Source: Burkholderiaceae bacterium
GTDB lineage: Bacteria > Pseudomonadota > Gammaproteobacteria > Burkholderiales > Burkholderiaceae_C
Assembly: GCA_017999135.1 (NCBI GenBank)
Contig: JAGOBT010000029.1
Span: 1-13,996 of the forward strand
Length of the DNA stretch: 13,996 bases
Reading direction: 5' to 3'
Below are positions 7,579-13,996 of the stretch, in pieces (positions within the stretch are counted from its first letter, which is position 1; each line of letters opens with the position of its first letter). Both the position numbers and the translations under genes were made by a program. The notes below the pieces were generated by a model. The model saw only the letters and a list, made by a program, of their open reading frames with translations, was not told where the DNA came from and did no database searches.

Positions 7579-7794
7579 CGGGCGGGCGCTTGCGGACGCA
7601 TCTGCGGCGGCCCATGCTACGCCGCCATGGACAGGCCATGCCCAGCGCGCCACCGGATCCGGCACGCCGATTGCTCGGGTGGGGCTTGCGCGGTGTCCGG
7701 GTGTTGCCCGGCCAGCACGCACAATCTGGCCGCCCCCGGATCCCGGCGCGCCCCGCTGCGCTGCGGCCTTTCCAACGTCGGAGACCTTGCTGCC
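7579..7794. other. divergent intergenic region upstream of SulP gene
   Basis: This is the largest non-coding gap, 216 bp between the PRISE-like gene (-) and the SulP gene (+), so promoters for both should lie here. It contains a perfect 10-bp palindrome, CCGGATCCGG (7653-7662), and a hairpin-capable repeat, CCGGG-TGTTG-CCCGG (7697-7711). No convincing sigma70 -35/-10 pair could be picked. An in-frame ATG at 7627 would extend the transporter, but that extension shows no domain or membrane segment. Confidence 0.35.
7780..7783 (+). promoter_or_regulatory. candidate Shine-Dalgarno for the GTG start of the SulP gene
   Basis: GGAG stands 11 nt before GTG at 7795, a slightly long spacing. The alternative ATG at 7843 has no comparable site, so the GTG is favoured. 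Confidence 0.4.
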
Positions 7795-10080
7795 GTGACC
7801 CCCACCGCACCCGCCACAGGGCCTGCCCCGCGTGCCCGGCAGATGCTGTCGGCCACAGCCAATGCCGCCGCCAGTGCAGCCACCCATGCGCCCGAGAACG
7901 CCGCCTACGGGCTGATGGCGCTGGCGCCGCTGGGCGCCGCCTTCGGGCCGGTGGCGATGGGGCTGGCCCTGCTGGGTGCCGCCGTCGGCAGCGCCACGGC
8001 GTCGCTGGCGGGCGCCGGCCGCCTGGTGGGCGATGCCGGCGCGGCCCTGGCGCTGCTGACCGGCGCGCTGGTGACGGCACTGCTGCCGCACCTGGCCAGC
8101 GCCGGCCTGGCGGGCGACGCGGCGGCCTGGCCGGTGCTGGTGCTGGTGGCGCTGGGCATCGCCGCCGGGGGTGTGCTGACGGCGCTGTTCGGTCTGCTGC
8201 GGGTGGGCGGCGTGGTCAAGTACACGCCGTACCCGGTGCGCACCGGCCTGTCCAGCGGCATCGGGTTGCTCCTGATCACCAGCGCCCTGCCGCCGGCGCT
8301 GGGCCAGGGCTTCGGCGCCGCGCTGGCGCCGGGCATGCCGGTGCTGGCGGGGGCGGCTGCCGTCAGCGGGTGCGCGGTGGCCGTCACCTGGGGCGCCGCA
8401 CGGCTGCATGCACGGGTGCCGCCGGTGCTGCTGGGGCTGGCGGCGGCCACGCTGCTGCACACCGCCCTGGTGCAGGCCGGCCTGGGCAGCCACTTGGGGC
8501 AGACGGTGGGCGTGCCGCAGCTGCCGACGGCCTGGTTCGGTGGTGCCGTGGCGTCGATGGCCTGGCTGCCGGTGCTGGGCCAGCCCGCGGTGCTGGCGCT
8601 GCTGGGCAGCTTTGCCGCCACCGCGGCGGTGGTGGTCAGCCTGGACACGCTGCTGGCGGCCTCGGTCATCGACGGCCGGCTGCGCCGCGCCCGCAATGCC
8701 AACCGCGAGCTGGTGGCCCAGGGCCTGGCCAACCTGGCCTCGGCCGCGGTTGGCGGGCTGCCGGCATCACCGGCCCTGCCGGCGTCGATGGGCCTGGTCG
8801 GCCGCGAACCGGCGCGGCGCCACATCGCGGCCGTGTATGCCGGCGCGCTGCTGGCCGTGCTGCTGGTGGTGCCGGCGCTGCTGGGCCTGCTGCCGGTCAG
8901 CGCGGTGGGTGGGGTGCTGCTGTACCTGGGCGCCGAGATGCTGTCGCCCAGCCTCTGGCGCGCACCGGTGGACCTGGTGCGCCTGGCCGGTCAGGCCAGG
9001 GCGGCGCCGGTGGCCGCCCGGCGGCGGGCCGGCCCGCTGGCGGCGGACTGGGCCGTCACCGCCGCGGTGGCCCTGTGCGCGCTGGTGCTGGGCCTGGCAC
9101 AGGCGGTGGTGGTGGGTGCCACGCTGGCCGTGCTGCTGTTCGTGCGGTCGAACATGCGCGACGTGGTGCGCCGGGTCTGGACCGGTGACGTGCGGCAATC
9201 GCTGAAGACCCGACCGACCGAGCTGGCCGAGGTGCTGCGCCGCGAGGGCCACCGCCTGGTGCTGCTGGAGCTGGAAGGCGCGCTGTTCTTCGGAACGGCC
9301 GACGCGCTGCGCAGCCGCCTGCAGCAGCTGGCAGCGCAGGCCGACACGGTGATCCTGGACTTGCGCCAGGTCAGCGAGATCGACGTCACGGCCGCCCGCA
9401 TCCTGCAGGAGACGGCCGAAGACTGGGCGCAGATGGGCAAGCCGCTGGTGTTTGCCGAGTGGCCGGCCCACGACCCCCGGCGCCATGTGCTGGAGGCACT
9501 GGCCGCCGGCCCTGGCGCAGCCGCGCTGCAGTTCGAGGACCAGGCCGACCTGGCCCTGGAGCGCGCCGAAGAAGCGCTGCTGCAGCGCCTGCACGTCGAC
9601 CGAACGCCGGGCGTGCAGCTGGACCTGGCTGACACCACCATCGCCCGCGGCCTGACGGCCGATGAGCTGGCGCTGCTGCGGGCCGAGCTGACGGTGCATG
9701 TGTTCGCCCCGGGCCAGGTGCTGTTCCGCGCCGGCGACCCGGGCGACGCGCTCTACATCAGCTTGCGCGGCGAGATCGCGCTGCGCCTGCCGGGAACCAA
9801 CCGCCGGCTGGTGTCGTTTGCGCCCGGCGTCACCATTGGCGACATGGCGGTGCTGGCCCGCGCGCCCCGGTCGGCCGAGGCGGTGGCCGAATCCGAAGTC
9901 AACGCACTCGGCCTGTCGGTCGAGACCTTCGAGCGCCTGGTGCAGCAGCATCCGCAGCTGGCCGCCAGGCTGTGCCGCAACATCGCGGTGCACCTGTCCG
10001 ACCGGGTGCGGATGCTCACTGGCGACCTGGCTGCCTGGATGTCGCGTGCCGACGCGGGCCGTCTGTCTTCCACCCCCTGA
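7795..10080 (+). CDS. SulP-type anion transporter fused to STAS and cyclic nucleotide-binding domains
   Basis: The 761-residue chain from the GTG at 7795 has three parts. Residues about 38-455 are a polytopic membrane domain rich in Ala, Leu and Gly, with the KYTPYPVRTGLSSGIGLLL and SLDTLLAAS segments expected of SulP/UraA-fold carriers. The classic SulP N-terminal signature is not obvious, so it is a divergent branch. Residues about 485-590 form a STAS domain (LVLLELEGALFFGTADALR, then VILDLRQVSEIDVTAARIL). Residues about 625-745 form a cNMP-binding domain (FAPGQVLFRAGDPGDALYISLRGEIAL). Its phosphate-binding cassette has G682-D683 where Glu is usual, and P691-R692-S-A, keeping the phosphate-contacting Arg. 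The likely role is inner-membrane anion uptake or exchange gated by cytosolic nucleotide; substrate and nucleotide are unknown. A second cNMP-domain gene follows 14 bp later. ATG at 7843 is an alternative start. Confidence 0.88.
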   Translation: MTPTAPATGPAPRARQMLSATANAAASAATHAPENAAYGLMALAPLGAAFGPVAMGLALLGAAVGSATASLAGAGRLVGDAGAALALLTGALVTALLPHLASAGLAGDAAAWPVLVLVALGIAAGGVLTALFGLLRVGGVVKYTPYPVRTGLSSGIGLLLITSALPPALGQGFGAALAPGMPVLAGAAAVSGCAVAVTWGAARLHARVPPVLLGLAAATLLHTALVQAGLGSHLGQTVGVPQLPTAWFGGAVASMAWLPVLGQPAVLALLGSFAATAAVVVSLDTLLAASVIDGRLRRARNANRELVAQGLANLASAAVGGLPASPALPASMGLVGREPARRHIAAVYAGALLAVLLVVPALLGLLPVSAVGGVLLYLGAEMLSPSLWRAPVDLVRLAGQARAAPVAARRRAGPLAADWAVTAAVALCALVLGLAQAVVVGATLAVLLFVRSNMRDVVRRVWTGDVRQSLKTRPTELAEVLRREGHRLVLLELEGALFFGTADALRSRLQQLAAQADTVILDLRQVSEIDVTAARILQETAEDWAQMGKPLVFAEWPAHDPRRHVLEALAAGPGAAALQFEDQADLALERAEEALLQRLHVDRTPGVQLDLADTTIARGLTADELALLRAELTVHVFAPGQVLFRAGDPGDALYISLRGEIALRLPGTNRRLVSFAPGVTIGDMAVLARAPRSAEAVAESEVNALGLSVETFERLVQQHPQLAARLCRNIAVHLSDRVRMLTGDLAAWMSRADAGRLSSTP

Positions 10081-10094
10081 CCCACCCTGCCGCC

Positions 10095-10577
10095 ATGACC
10101 GACCTGCTGCGCCTGCCGGACGACCTGCCTGACGTGCACTTCGCGCCCGGCGACACCGTGGTGGCCGAAGGCGGCGCCGGCGCGGAAATCTGGGTGCTGG
10201 TGTCCGGGGCGCTGTCGGTCAGCCGGAACGGCGTCACCTTCAACGCCGTCACCCGGCCGGGCGCGCTGGTCGGCGAGATCTCGGTGCTGCTGGGCGTGCC
10301 CCACAGCGCCACGGTGCGGGCCACCGCGCCCAGCGTGCTGCGCCACGCGGCCGACGGGCGCGCGCTGCTGGACCGGCACCCGTCGGTCGTGCGGATGGTG
10401 GCCGTGGGGCTGGCCGAGCGGCTGAACCATGTCACCAGCTACCTGGTGGACCTGCAGCTGCAGTACGGCAGCGCGCCGGGCCTGTCGATGGTGCCGGACG
10501 TGCTGCGCGAGCTGTCGCAACGCCAGGCGCCGCCGGCGCGGCCGGGGTCGGCGCGCGACCCCGATCCGGCGTACTGA
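10095..10577 (+). CDS. stand-alone cyclic nucleotide-binding domain protein
   Basis: This 160-residue protein is essentially one Crp-type cNMP-binding domain: FAPGDTVVAEGGAGAEIWVLVSGALSV (16-42), then the phosphate-binding cassette VGEISVLLGVPHSATVRA (59-76). Glu61, which normally contacts the ribose, is present, but the usual Arg is His70. Helices follow (LLDRHPSVVRMVAVGLAERLNHVTSYLVDLQLQY), with no helix-turn-helix, kinase or other output domain. The C-terminal tail is Pro/Arg-rich and probably disordered. It begins 14 bp after the transporter stop with no clear Shine-Dalgarno, which suggests translational coupling. A partner or regulator of the transporter's own cNMP domain is the simplest reading, but this is inferred from adjacency only. 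It converges on the metallophosphoesterase gene with 13 bp between ends. Confidence 0.87.
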   Translation: MTDLLRLPDDLPDVHFAPGDTVVAEGGAGAEIWVLVSGALSVSRNGVTFNAVTRPGALVGEISVLLGVPHSATVRATAPSVLRHAADGRALLDRHPSVVRMVAVGLAERLNHVTSYLVDLQLQYGSAPGLSMVPDVLRELSQRQAPPARPGSARDPDPAY

Positions 10578-10590
10578 TCGAGGCAGGCCG

Positions 10591-11340
10591 TCAGAAGACG
10601 CTGCGCGCCGGCGCCGCGTCGGCGCCGAGCTGCAGCGCTTCCTGGCCCATCATCGAGAACCAGGCGGCATCGCCCGCGCCCAGGTCGATGCAGATGTGCG
10701 CCGGCACCGGGCCGATCTGGCGCCCGGGGTTGAAGATCCAGCTGCGCCCGCGGCGGTCAGCCCAGCTGCCGGCGGGCTTGAACGGCGGCTCGTGCACATG
10801 GCCCGTCAGCACCAGGTCGGGCTGGAAGCGGTCGATCCAGGCGCCCAGTTCCTGGTCACCGTAGTGCCGGCGCCCGGTCCAGCAGGTGGGCGACCCGAGC
10901 GGCGGCCAGTGCTAGACCCAGATCCAGCGCGCCGGCCGCTGCGCGGATTCGGCCGCCATGCGGGCGGCCAGCGCGTCGCGCCCCACCGGGCCGTCCCACC
11001 AGGGGTACACGCTCACCCGGGTACCGGCCAGATCGACCACGTCGCCATCGCAGGCCACGCGCGCACTGCGGGCGTCGGCCAGCCAGGGCGCCGACTGCCC
11101 GCCGTGGGCGTCGGGACCGGTGAGATCGTGGTTGCCCGACGCCACCGCCAGCCGGCTGGCCTGGCCGATCAGGCCCAGGTAGCGGCGCAGCACCACGGTC
11201 TGCACGTCCAGCGGCACGGGCGAGCTGACGTCCAGGCAATCGCCGGCCAGCACCACCAGGTCGAACCGGGGCGCGGCCTGCACCACCCAGTCCAGCTGCG
11301 GCAGGTTGTAGTGCAGGTCGGAGACGAGCAGCAGGCGCAT
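10591..11340 (-). pseudogene. metallophosphoesterase interrupted by in-frame TAG
   Basis: Read from ATG 11340, the frame has every calcineurin-like metallophosphoesterase motif: SDLHY with D8 and H10, GDCLD (33-37), GNHD (69-72), and, beyond an internal stop, GHVH near 180-183 followed by FNPGRQIG. Codon 143 (10912-10914) is TAG, splitting RWIWV from HWPPLGSP; homologues usually have an aromatic or His residue there (W-V-x-H-x-P-P). The frame is otherwise continuous for 250 codons, so one base change would restore it. As written it gives a 142-residue product lacking GHVH metal ligands. It could be a recent pseudogene, a base-call error or, less likely, a readthrough gene. It lies 55 bp after the Bug-receptor gene on the same strand. 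Confidence 0.8.
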
Positions 11341-11354
11341 GCAGGGCGGCCAGT

Positions 11355-11370
11355 CCGGGCCGGCGCCCGG
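11355..11370 (-). other. GC-rich hairpin after Bug-receptor gene
   Basis: CCGGGC and GCCCGG flank a 4-nt loop about 25 nt past the Bug-receptor stop and 14 nt before the metallophosphoesterase ATG. There is no T-tract, so it could be a weak terminator, an mRNA-stabilising hairpin or chance. Confidence 0.3.
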
Positions 11371-11395
11371 GCCGCCGGCGCGGTCGAGGGTGGTG

Positions 11396-12424
11396 TCAGT
11401 CCAGCGTGATGCCCAGGTCGGTGGCCAGCTTGATCCACTCGGCCGCATCCTCGTCCCAGGTCTTGCGCACCTCGGCGGGGTCGACCACCGGCAGATTGGG
11501 GATGCCGAACTGGTCACGCAGCGCCTTGAGCTGCGGCGTGGCCGAGGCCTCGCGCACCGCGGCCGACAGCTTGTCGAGAATGTCGCGCGGCGTGCCGGCC
11601 GGCGCGGCGAACGGCAGGAAGCCTTCCATGCCGAACACCGGCGCGGTGAAGCCCTGCTCGACCAGCGTGGTCTGGTCGGGCAGGCGCGGCGTGCGCACCT
11701 TGCCGGTGGCGCCGATGGCGCGCAGCTTGCCCGACTGGATGTGCGGCATGATGCCCTGCACGCTGCCCACCGCCACCTGGATCTGGCCGCCGATCAGGTC
11801 GACCAGCATCGGCGCCTCGCCGCGGTAGTGGGCCACCACCATGTTGAGCTTCTCGCTCTTGTTGAGCACGTCGCCCAGCATGTGGGCCCATGAGCCGGCG
11901 CCATAGGTGCCCCAGCTGGCGGGGTTGCCCTTGGCGAAGGTGATGAACTCGCGCAGGTTCTTGGCCGGCACGTTGGCGTTGACGGCCACCAGCAGCGCGC
12001 CGCTGGGGAACAGCGCGATCGGGTCGAAATCCTTCACCGGGGTGTAGGGCAGCTTCTTGAACAGCACCTTGGCCTGCCACAGCGCGGTGCTGGTGCTGAT
12101 CAGCAGGGTGTGGCCATCGGGCGGCGACTTGGCCAGCTCACCCGCGCCCAGCGTGCCGCCGGCGCCGGTCTTGTTCTCGATGTTGAAGGGCTGGCCGAAC
12201 TTGCGGCTCATGAACTCGCAGTAGCTGCGGGCGTAGGCGTCGGTCAGGCCGCCCGGCGGAAACGGCACGATCACCCGCACCGGCTTGCTGGGCCAGGCCG
12301 ACTGGGCATGGCTGGTGGCCGGCAGCAGCGCAGCGGCTGCGGCGGCGGCGGCGCCCAGCACCACTTGGCGGCGCGACGGGCCGGCGGGTTGGTCGGCATC
12401 CAGGGGCAAGGTCGGCAGGGGCAT
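11396..12424 (-). CDS. Bug/TctC family tripartite tricarboxylate-type periplasmic receptor
   Basis: This 342-residue protein is a Bug-type extracytoplasmic solute receptor, a family expanded in Burkholderiales that binds carboxylates and similar small ligands. The N-terminus carries a signal peptide with a Tat-like twin Arg (S17-R18-R19-Q-VVLG), a poly-Ala hydrophobic core and probable cleavage after S-H-A40. The mature part starts AWPSKPVRVIVPFPPGG (43-59), the family hallmark, followed by NIENKTGAGGTLG, VAHYRGEAPMLVDLIGGQI and FLPFAAPAGTP, all typical. A GGAG on the minus strand at 12433-12436, 8 nt before the ATG, fixes the start; an upstream TTG at 12445 is less likely. No TctA/TctB membrane genes are nearby, so it is an orphan receptor. 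Its ligand is unknown. It lies 99 bp downstream of livF. Confidence 0.94.
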   Translation of the reverse strand: MPLPTLPLDADQPAGPSRRQVVLGAAAAAAAALLPATSHAQSAWPSKPVRVIVPFPPGGLTDAYARSYCEFMSRKFGQPFNIENKTGAGGTLGAGELAKSPPDGHTLLISTSTALWQAKVLFKKLPYTPVKDFDPIALFPSGALLVAVNANVPAKNLREFITFAKGNPASWGTYGAGSWAHMLGDVLNKSEKLNMVVAHYRGEAPMLVDLIGGQIQVAVGSVQGIMPHIQSGKLRAIGATGKVRTPRLPDQTTLVEQGFTAPVFGMEGFLPFAAPAGTPRDILDKLSAAVREASATPQLKALRDQFGIPNLPVVDPAEVRKTWDEDAAEWIKLATDLGITLD

Positions 12425-12432
12425 GGGCAGGT

Positions 12433-12436
12433 CTCC
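12433..12436 (-). promoter_or_regulatory. Shine-Dalgarno for the Bug receptor
   Basis: GGAG read on the minus strand, 8 nt before ATG 12424. It selects this start over the TTG at 12445, which would put the site inside the coding sequence. Confidence 0.6.
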
Positions 12437-12475
12437 AGTGTGCAAAGGTGGCGCATACTGCTGCGTCCCTGCACA

Positions 12476-12499
12476 CCGGGCTGTCGCCCGGCCGACAGC
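12476..12499 (-). other. two overlapping, mutually exclusive hairpins after livF
   Basis: CCGGGC-TGTC-GCCCGG (12476-12491) and GCTGTCG-CCCGGC-CGACAGC (12480-12499) are both perfect stems sharing bases, so only one can form at a time. They lie 25-48 nt beyond the livF stop and about 50-75 nt before the Bug-receptor ATG. No T-tract follows on the minus strand. A terminator-like or attenuator element is possible but unproven. Confidence 0.35.
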
Positions 12500-12523
12500 T
12501 GGACTTCCGATTCCTGGAAGGGG

Positions 12524-13252
12524 CTATTCGCCCAGGTAGGCCGCCCGCACCTTGGGGTCGTTCAGCAGGGCCTTGGCGTCGCCGTCCATGGTGATCAGGC
12601 CGCTTTCCATCACGTAGCCGCGGTCGGCCAGGCCCAGGGCCCGGCTGGCGTTCTGCTCGACCAGCAGGATGGTGGTGCCGCGGCTGTGGATGTCGGCCAC
12701 CACCTCGAAGATCTTGTCGACCATGATGGGCGAGAGGCCCATGCTGGGTTCATCGAGCAGCAGCACCTTGGGCCGGGCCATCAGCGCGCGGCCCATGGCC
12801 AGCATCTGCTGCTCGCCACCGCTCATGGTGCCGGCCAGTTGCAGCGCCCGCTCCTTCAGACGCGGGAAGATCGAGAACACCTTGTCGATGTCGGCCTGCA
12901 CCTCGGCGTCTTCACGGATGTAGGCGCCCATCAGCAGGTTCTCGGTGATGGTCATGCGGGTGAAGGTACCGCGGCCCTCGGGCACCATCACCAGGCCCTG
13001 TTTCACCAGGTCCCAGGCGCCCTGGCCCTGGATGGCCTGCCCCATGAAGCGGATGCTGCCGTCGGCCACCGGCTGGGTGCCGGTGATGGCCTTGAGCGTG
13101 GTGGTCTTGCCGGCGCCGTTGGCGCCGATCAGCGACACCAGCTCGCCCTGGCGCACCTGGAAGCTGGCGCCCTTGACGGCCTGGATGCCGCCGTAGGCGA
13201 CCTTGAGGTTGCTGACTTCCAGCAGGACCTGGTTGTTGTTCTGCGTTGCCAT
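12524..13252 (-). CDS. livF: branched-chain amino acid-type ABC transporter ATP-binding protein LivF
   Basis: LivF is one of two cytosolic ATPases that power the LivHM permease with a periplasmic receptor, usually for leucine, isoleucine and valine or related compounds. The 242-residue chain has Walker A GANGAGKT (43-50), Q-loop region MVPEGRGTFTRMTITENLLMGAY (89-111), signature MSGGEQQM (143-150), Walker B VLLLDE with Glu168 and the MGLSPIMVDKIF segment. The switch His is replaced by Gln200 in ILLVEQN, as is normal for LivF. AGGA (13259-13262 on the complement) lies 6 nt before ATG 13252. An in-frame ATG at 13267, overlapping the livG stop as TGATG, is an alternative. The gene begins 14 bp after livG ends. 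The actual substrate is not shown by the sequence. Confidence 0.95.
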   Translation of the reverse strand: MATQNNNQVLLEVSNLKVAYGGIQAVKGASFQVRQGELVSLIGANGAGKTTTLKAITGTQPVADGSIRFMGQAIQGQGAWDLVKQGLVMVPEGRGTFTRMTITENLLMGAYIREDAEVQADIDKVFSIFPRLKERALQLAGTMSGGEQQMLAMGRALMARPKVLLLDEPSMGLSPIMVDKIFEVVADIHSRGTTILLVEQNASRALGLADRGYVMESGLITMDGDAKALLNDPKVRAAYLGE

Positions 13253-13266
13253 GCTTCGTCCTGCCA

Positions 13267-13996
13267 TCAATGGGCTTTGTGCCCTGCGCCCAGATACGCC
13301 TCGATCACCTTGTCGTTGCGCTGCACGTCATGGGGCGTGCCCTCGGCGATCTGCTTGCCGTAGTCGAGCACGGTCACCCGGTCGCACAGGCCCATCACCA
13401 GCTTCACGTCGTGCTCGATCAGCAGGATGGTGCGGCCGTCCTTGCGGATCTGGTCGATCAGTTCGCGCAGCACCACCTTCTCGGTGGCGTTCATGCCGGC
13501 GGCGGGCTCGTCCAGCGCGATCAGTTTGGGGTCGGTGGCCAGGGCGCGGGCGATTTCCAGGCGGCGCTGGTCGCCATAGCTCAGCGTGCGGGCCTTCATC
13601 TCGGCCATGTGGCCGATGCCGACATAGTCCAGCAGTTCCTGCGCACGCCTGGCGATGGCGGCCTCCTCGGCCTTGAAGCCCGGCGTGCGGAAGATGGCGC
13701 CCAGCAGGCCCGACTGGCTGCGCACATGGCGGCCCACCATCACGTTCTCGAGCGCCGTCATCTCGGCGAAGAGGCGGATGTTCTGGAAGGTGCGGGCGAT
13801 GCCGGCCTTGGCCACCTCGTGCACGGCGCTGGGCTTGTAGGGCGCGCCGCCCAGGTCGAAGCTGCCGCTGTCGGGCGTGTACAGCCCGGTGATCACGTTG
13901 AAGAAGGTGGTCTTGCCCGCGCCGTTGGGGCCGATCAGGCCATACACCTGGCCCTTGTGGATGGTGATGCCCACGTCCGACAGGGCCTGCAGCCCG
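13267..13996 (-). CDS. livG: branched-chain amino acid-type ABC transporter ATP-binding protein LivG (5' end off window)
   Basis: About 242 codons are visible; the reading frame continues past the right edge (GLQALSDVGITIHKGQV), so roughly the first 10-20 residues are missing relative to the usual 255-260. The GTG at 13974 lies inside the domain and is not the start. Walker A is GPNGAGKT, followed by the LivG-typical ARTFQNIRLFAEMTALENVMVG and a long helical insert before LDYVGIG. The signature is LSYGDQRRLEIARAL and Walker B is LIALDEPAAGMN. The switch His is present in LLIEHDVKLVM, so LivG would supply the complete site in the LivG/LivF heterodimer. LivH, LivM and LivK are not in the window and may lie further right. 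Confidence 0.95.
   Translation of the reverse strand, partial: GLQALSDVGITIHKGQVYGLIGPNGAGKTTFFNVITGLYTPDSGSFDLGGAPYKPSAVHEVAKAGIARTFQNIRLFAEMTALENVMVGRHVRSQSGLLGAIFRTPGFKAEEAAIARRAQELLDYVGIGHMAEMKARTLSYGDQRRLEIARALATDPKLIALDEPAAGMNATEKVVLRELIDQIRKDGRTILLIEHDVKLVMGLCDRVTVLDYGKQIAEGTPHDVQRNDKVIEAYLGAGHKAH

Noticed and set aside
7204..7794. Upstream extension of the SulP frame
   Set aside because: It overlaps the PRISE-like gene in reverse and shows no membrane or domain features; the GTG at 7795 has a better ribosome-binding site.
7150..8493. 447-codon minus-strand frame extending the PRISE-like N-terminal part upstream
   Set aside because: The part beyond 7578 lies antisense to the SulP gene and is Gln/Arg/Gly-rich; family similarity begins just after the ATG at 7578.
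12425..12523. Rho-independent terminator after livF
   Set aside because: Good GC stems are present but no T-run follows them on the transcribed strand, so they are listed only as hairpins.

Overview
The window is about 14 kb of very GC-rich, densely packed bacterial chromosome. A tripartite tricarboxylate receptor (Bug/TctC) protein, LivF/LivG ABC ATPases, RlmJ and many long GC-driven antisense frames point to a betaproteobacterium. Burkholderiales, near the Rubrivivax/Leptothrix/Ideonella group, is an inference from gene content and composition, not a measured placement. No tRNA, rRNA, CRISPR array, transposase, integrase or phage gene was seen. No gap between genes (pseudogenes counted as genes) exceeds about 220 bp.

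Layout from left to right. Position 1-633 (-) holds a Uma2-family nuclease-like protein whose C-terminus runs off the left edge. Next is a minus-strand pair, dcd (dCTP deaminase) followed by a YpfJ-type zinc metallopeptidase. Divergent from dcd is a PanE/ApbA-type reductase (+), which converges on rlmJ (-). Divergent from rlmJ is a soluble cytochrome P450 (+). It converges on a minus-strand pair made of a PRISE-like short-chain reductase gene (upstream) and a medium-chain dehydrogenase/reductase (downstream). Divergent from that pair is a plus-strand pair: a large SulP-STAS-cNMP fusion transporter and a small stand-alone cyclic-nucleotide-binding protein. From 10591 to the right edge everything is on the minus strand: livG (cut by the edge), livF, a Bug-type periplasmic solute receptor, and a metallophosphoesterase gene.

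Two genes look broken. The PRISE-like reductase lacks roughly 70 central residues, including the expected active-site Lys and Tyr segment, and its two remaining parts lie in different frames meeting at an ATGA. The metallophosphoesterase has all its metal-site motifs in one frame but an in-frame TAG at codon 143.

The most interesting intact locus is the SulP transporter pair. The transporter carries membrane, STAS and cNMP-binding domains in one 761-residue chain. Its immediate neighbour is a second cNMP domain with no DNA-binding or catalytic domain. The phosphate-binding cassettes of the two domains deviate at opposite positions (Gly-Asp with Pro-Arg in the transporter, Gly-Glu with Pro-His in the small protein). 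This suggests a two-part nucleotide-sensing control of anion transport, which is inference. The P450, MDR reductase and PRISE remnant may be the remains of a small oxidation/enone-reduction pathway.
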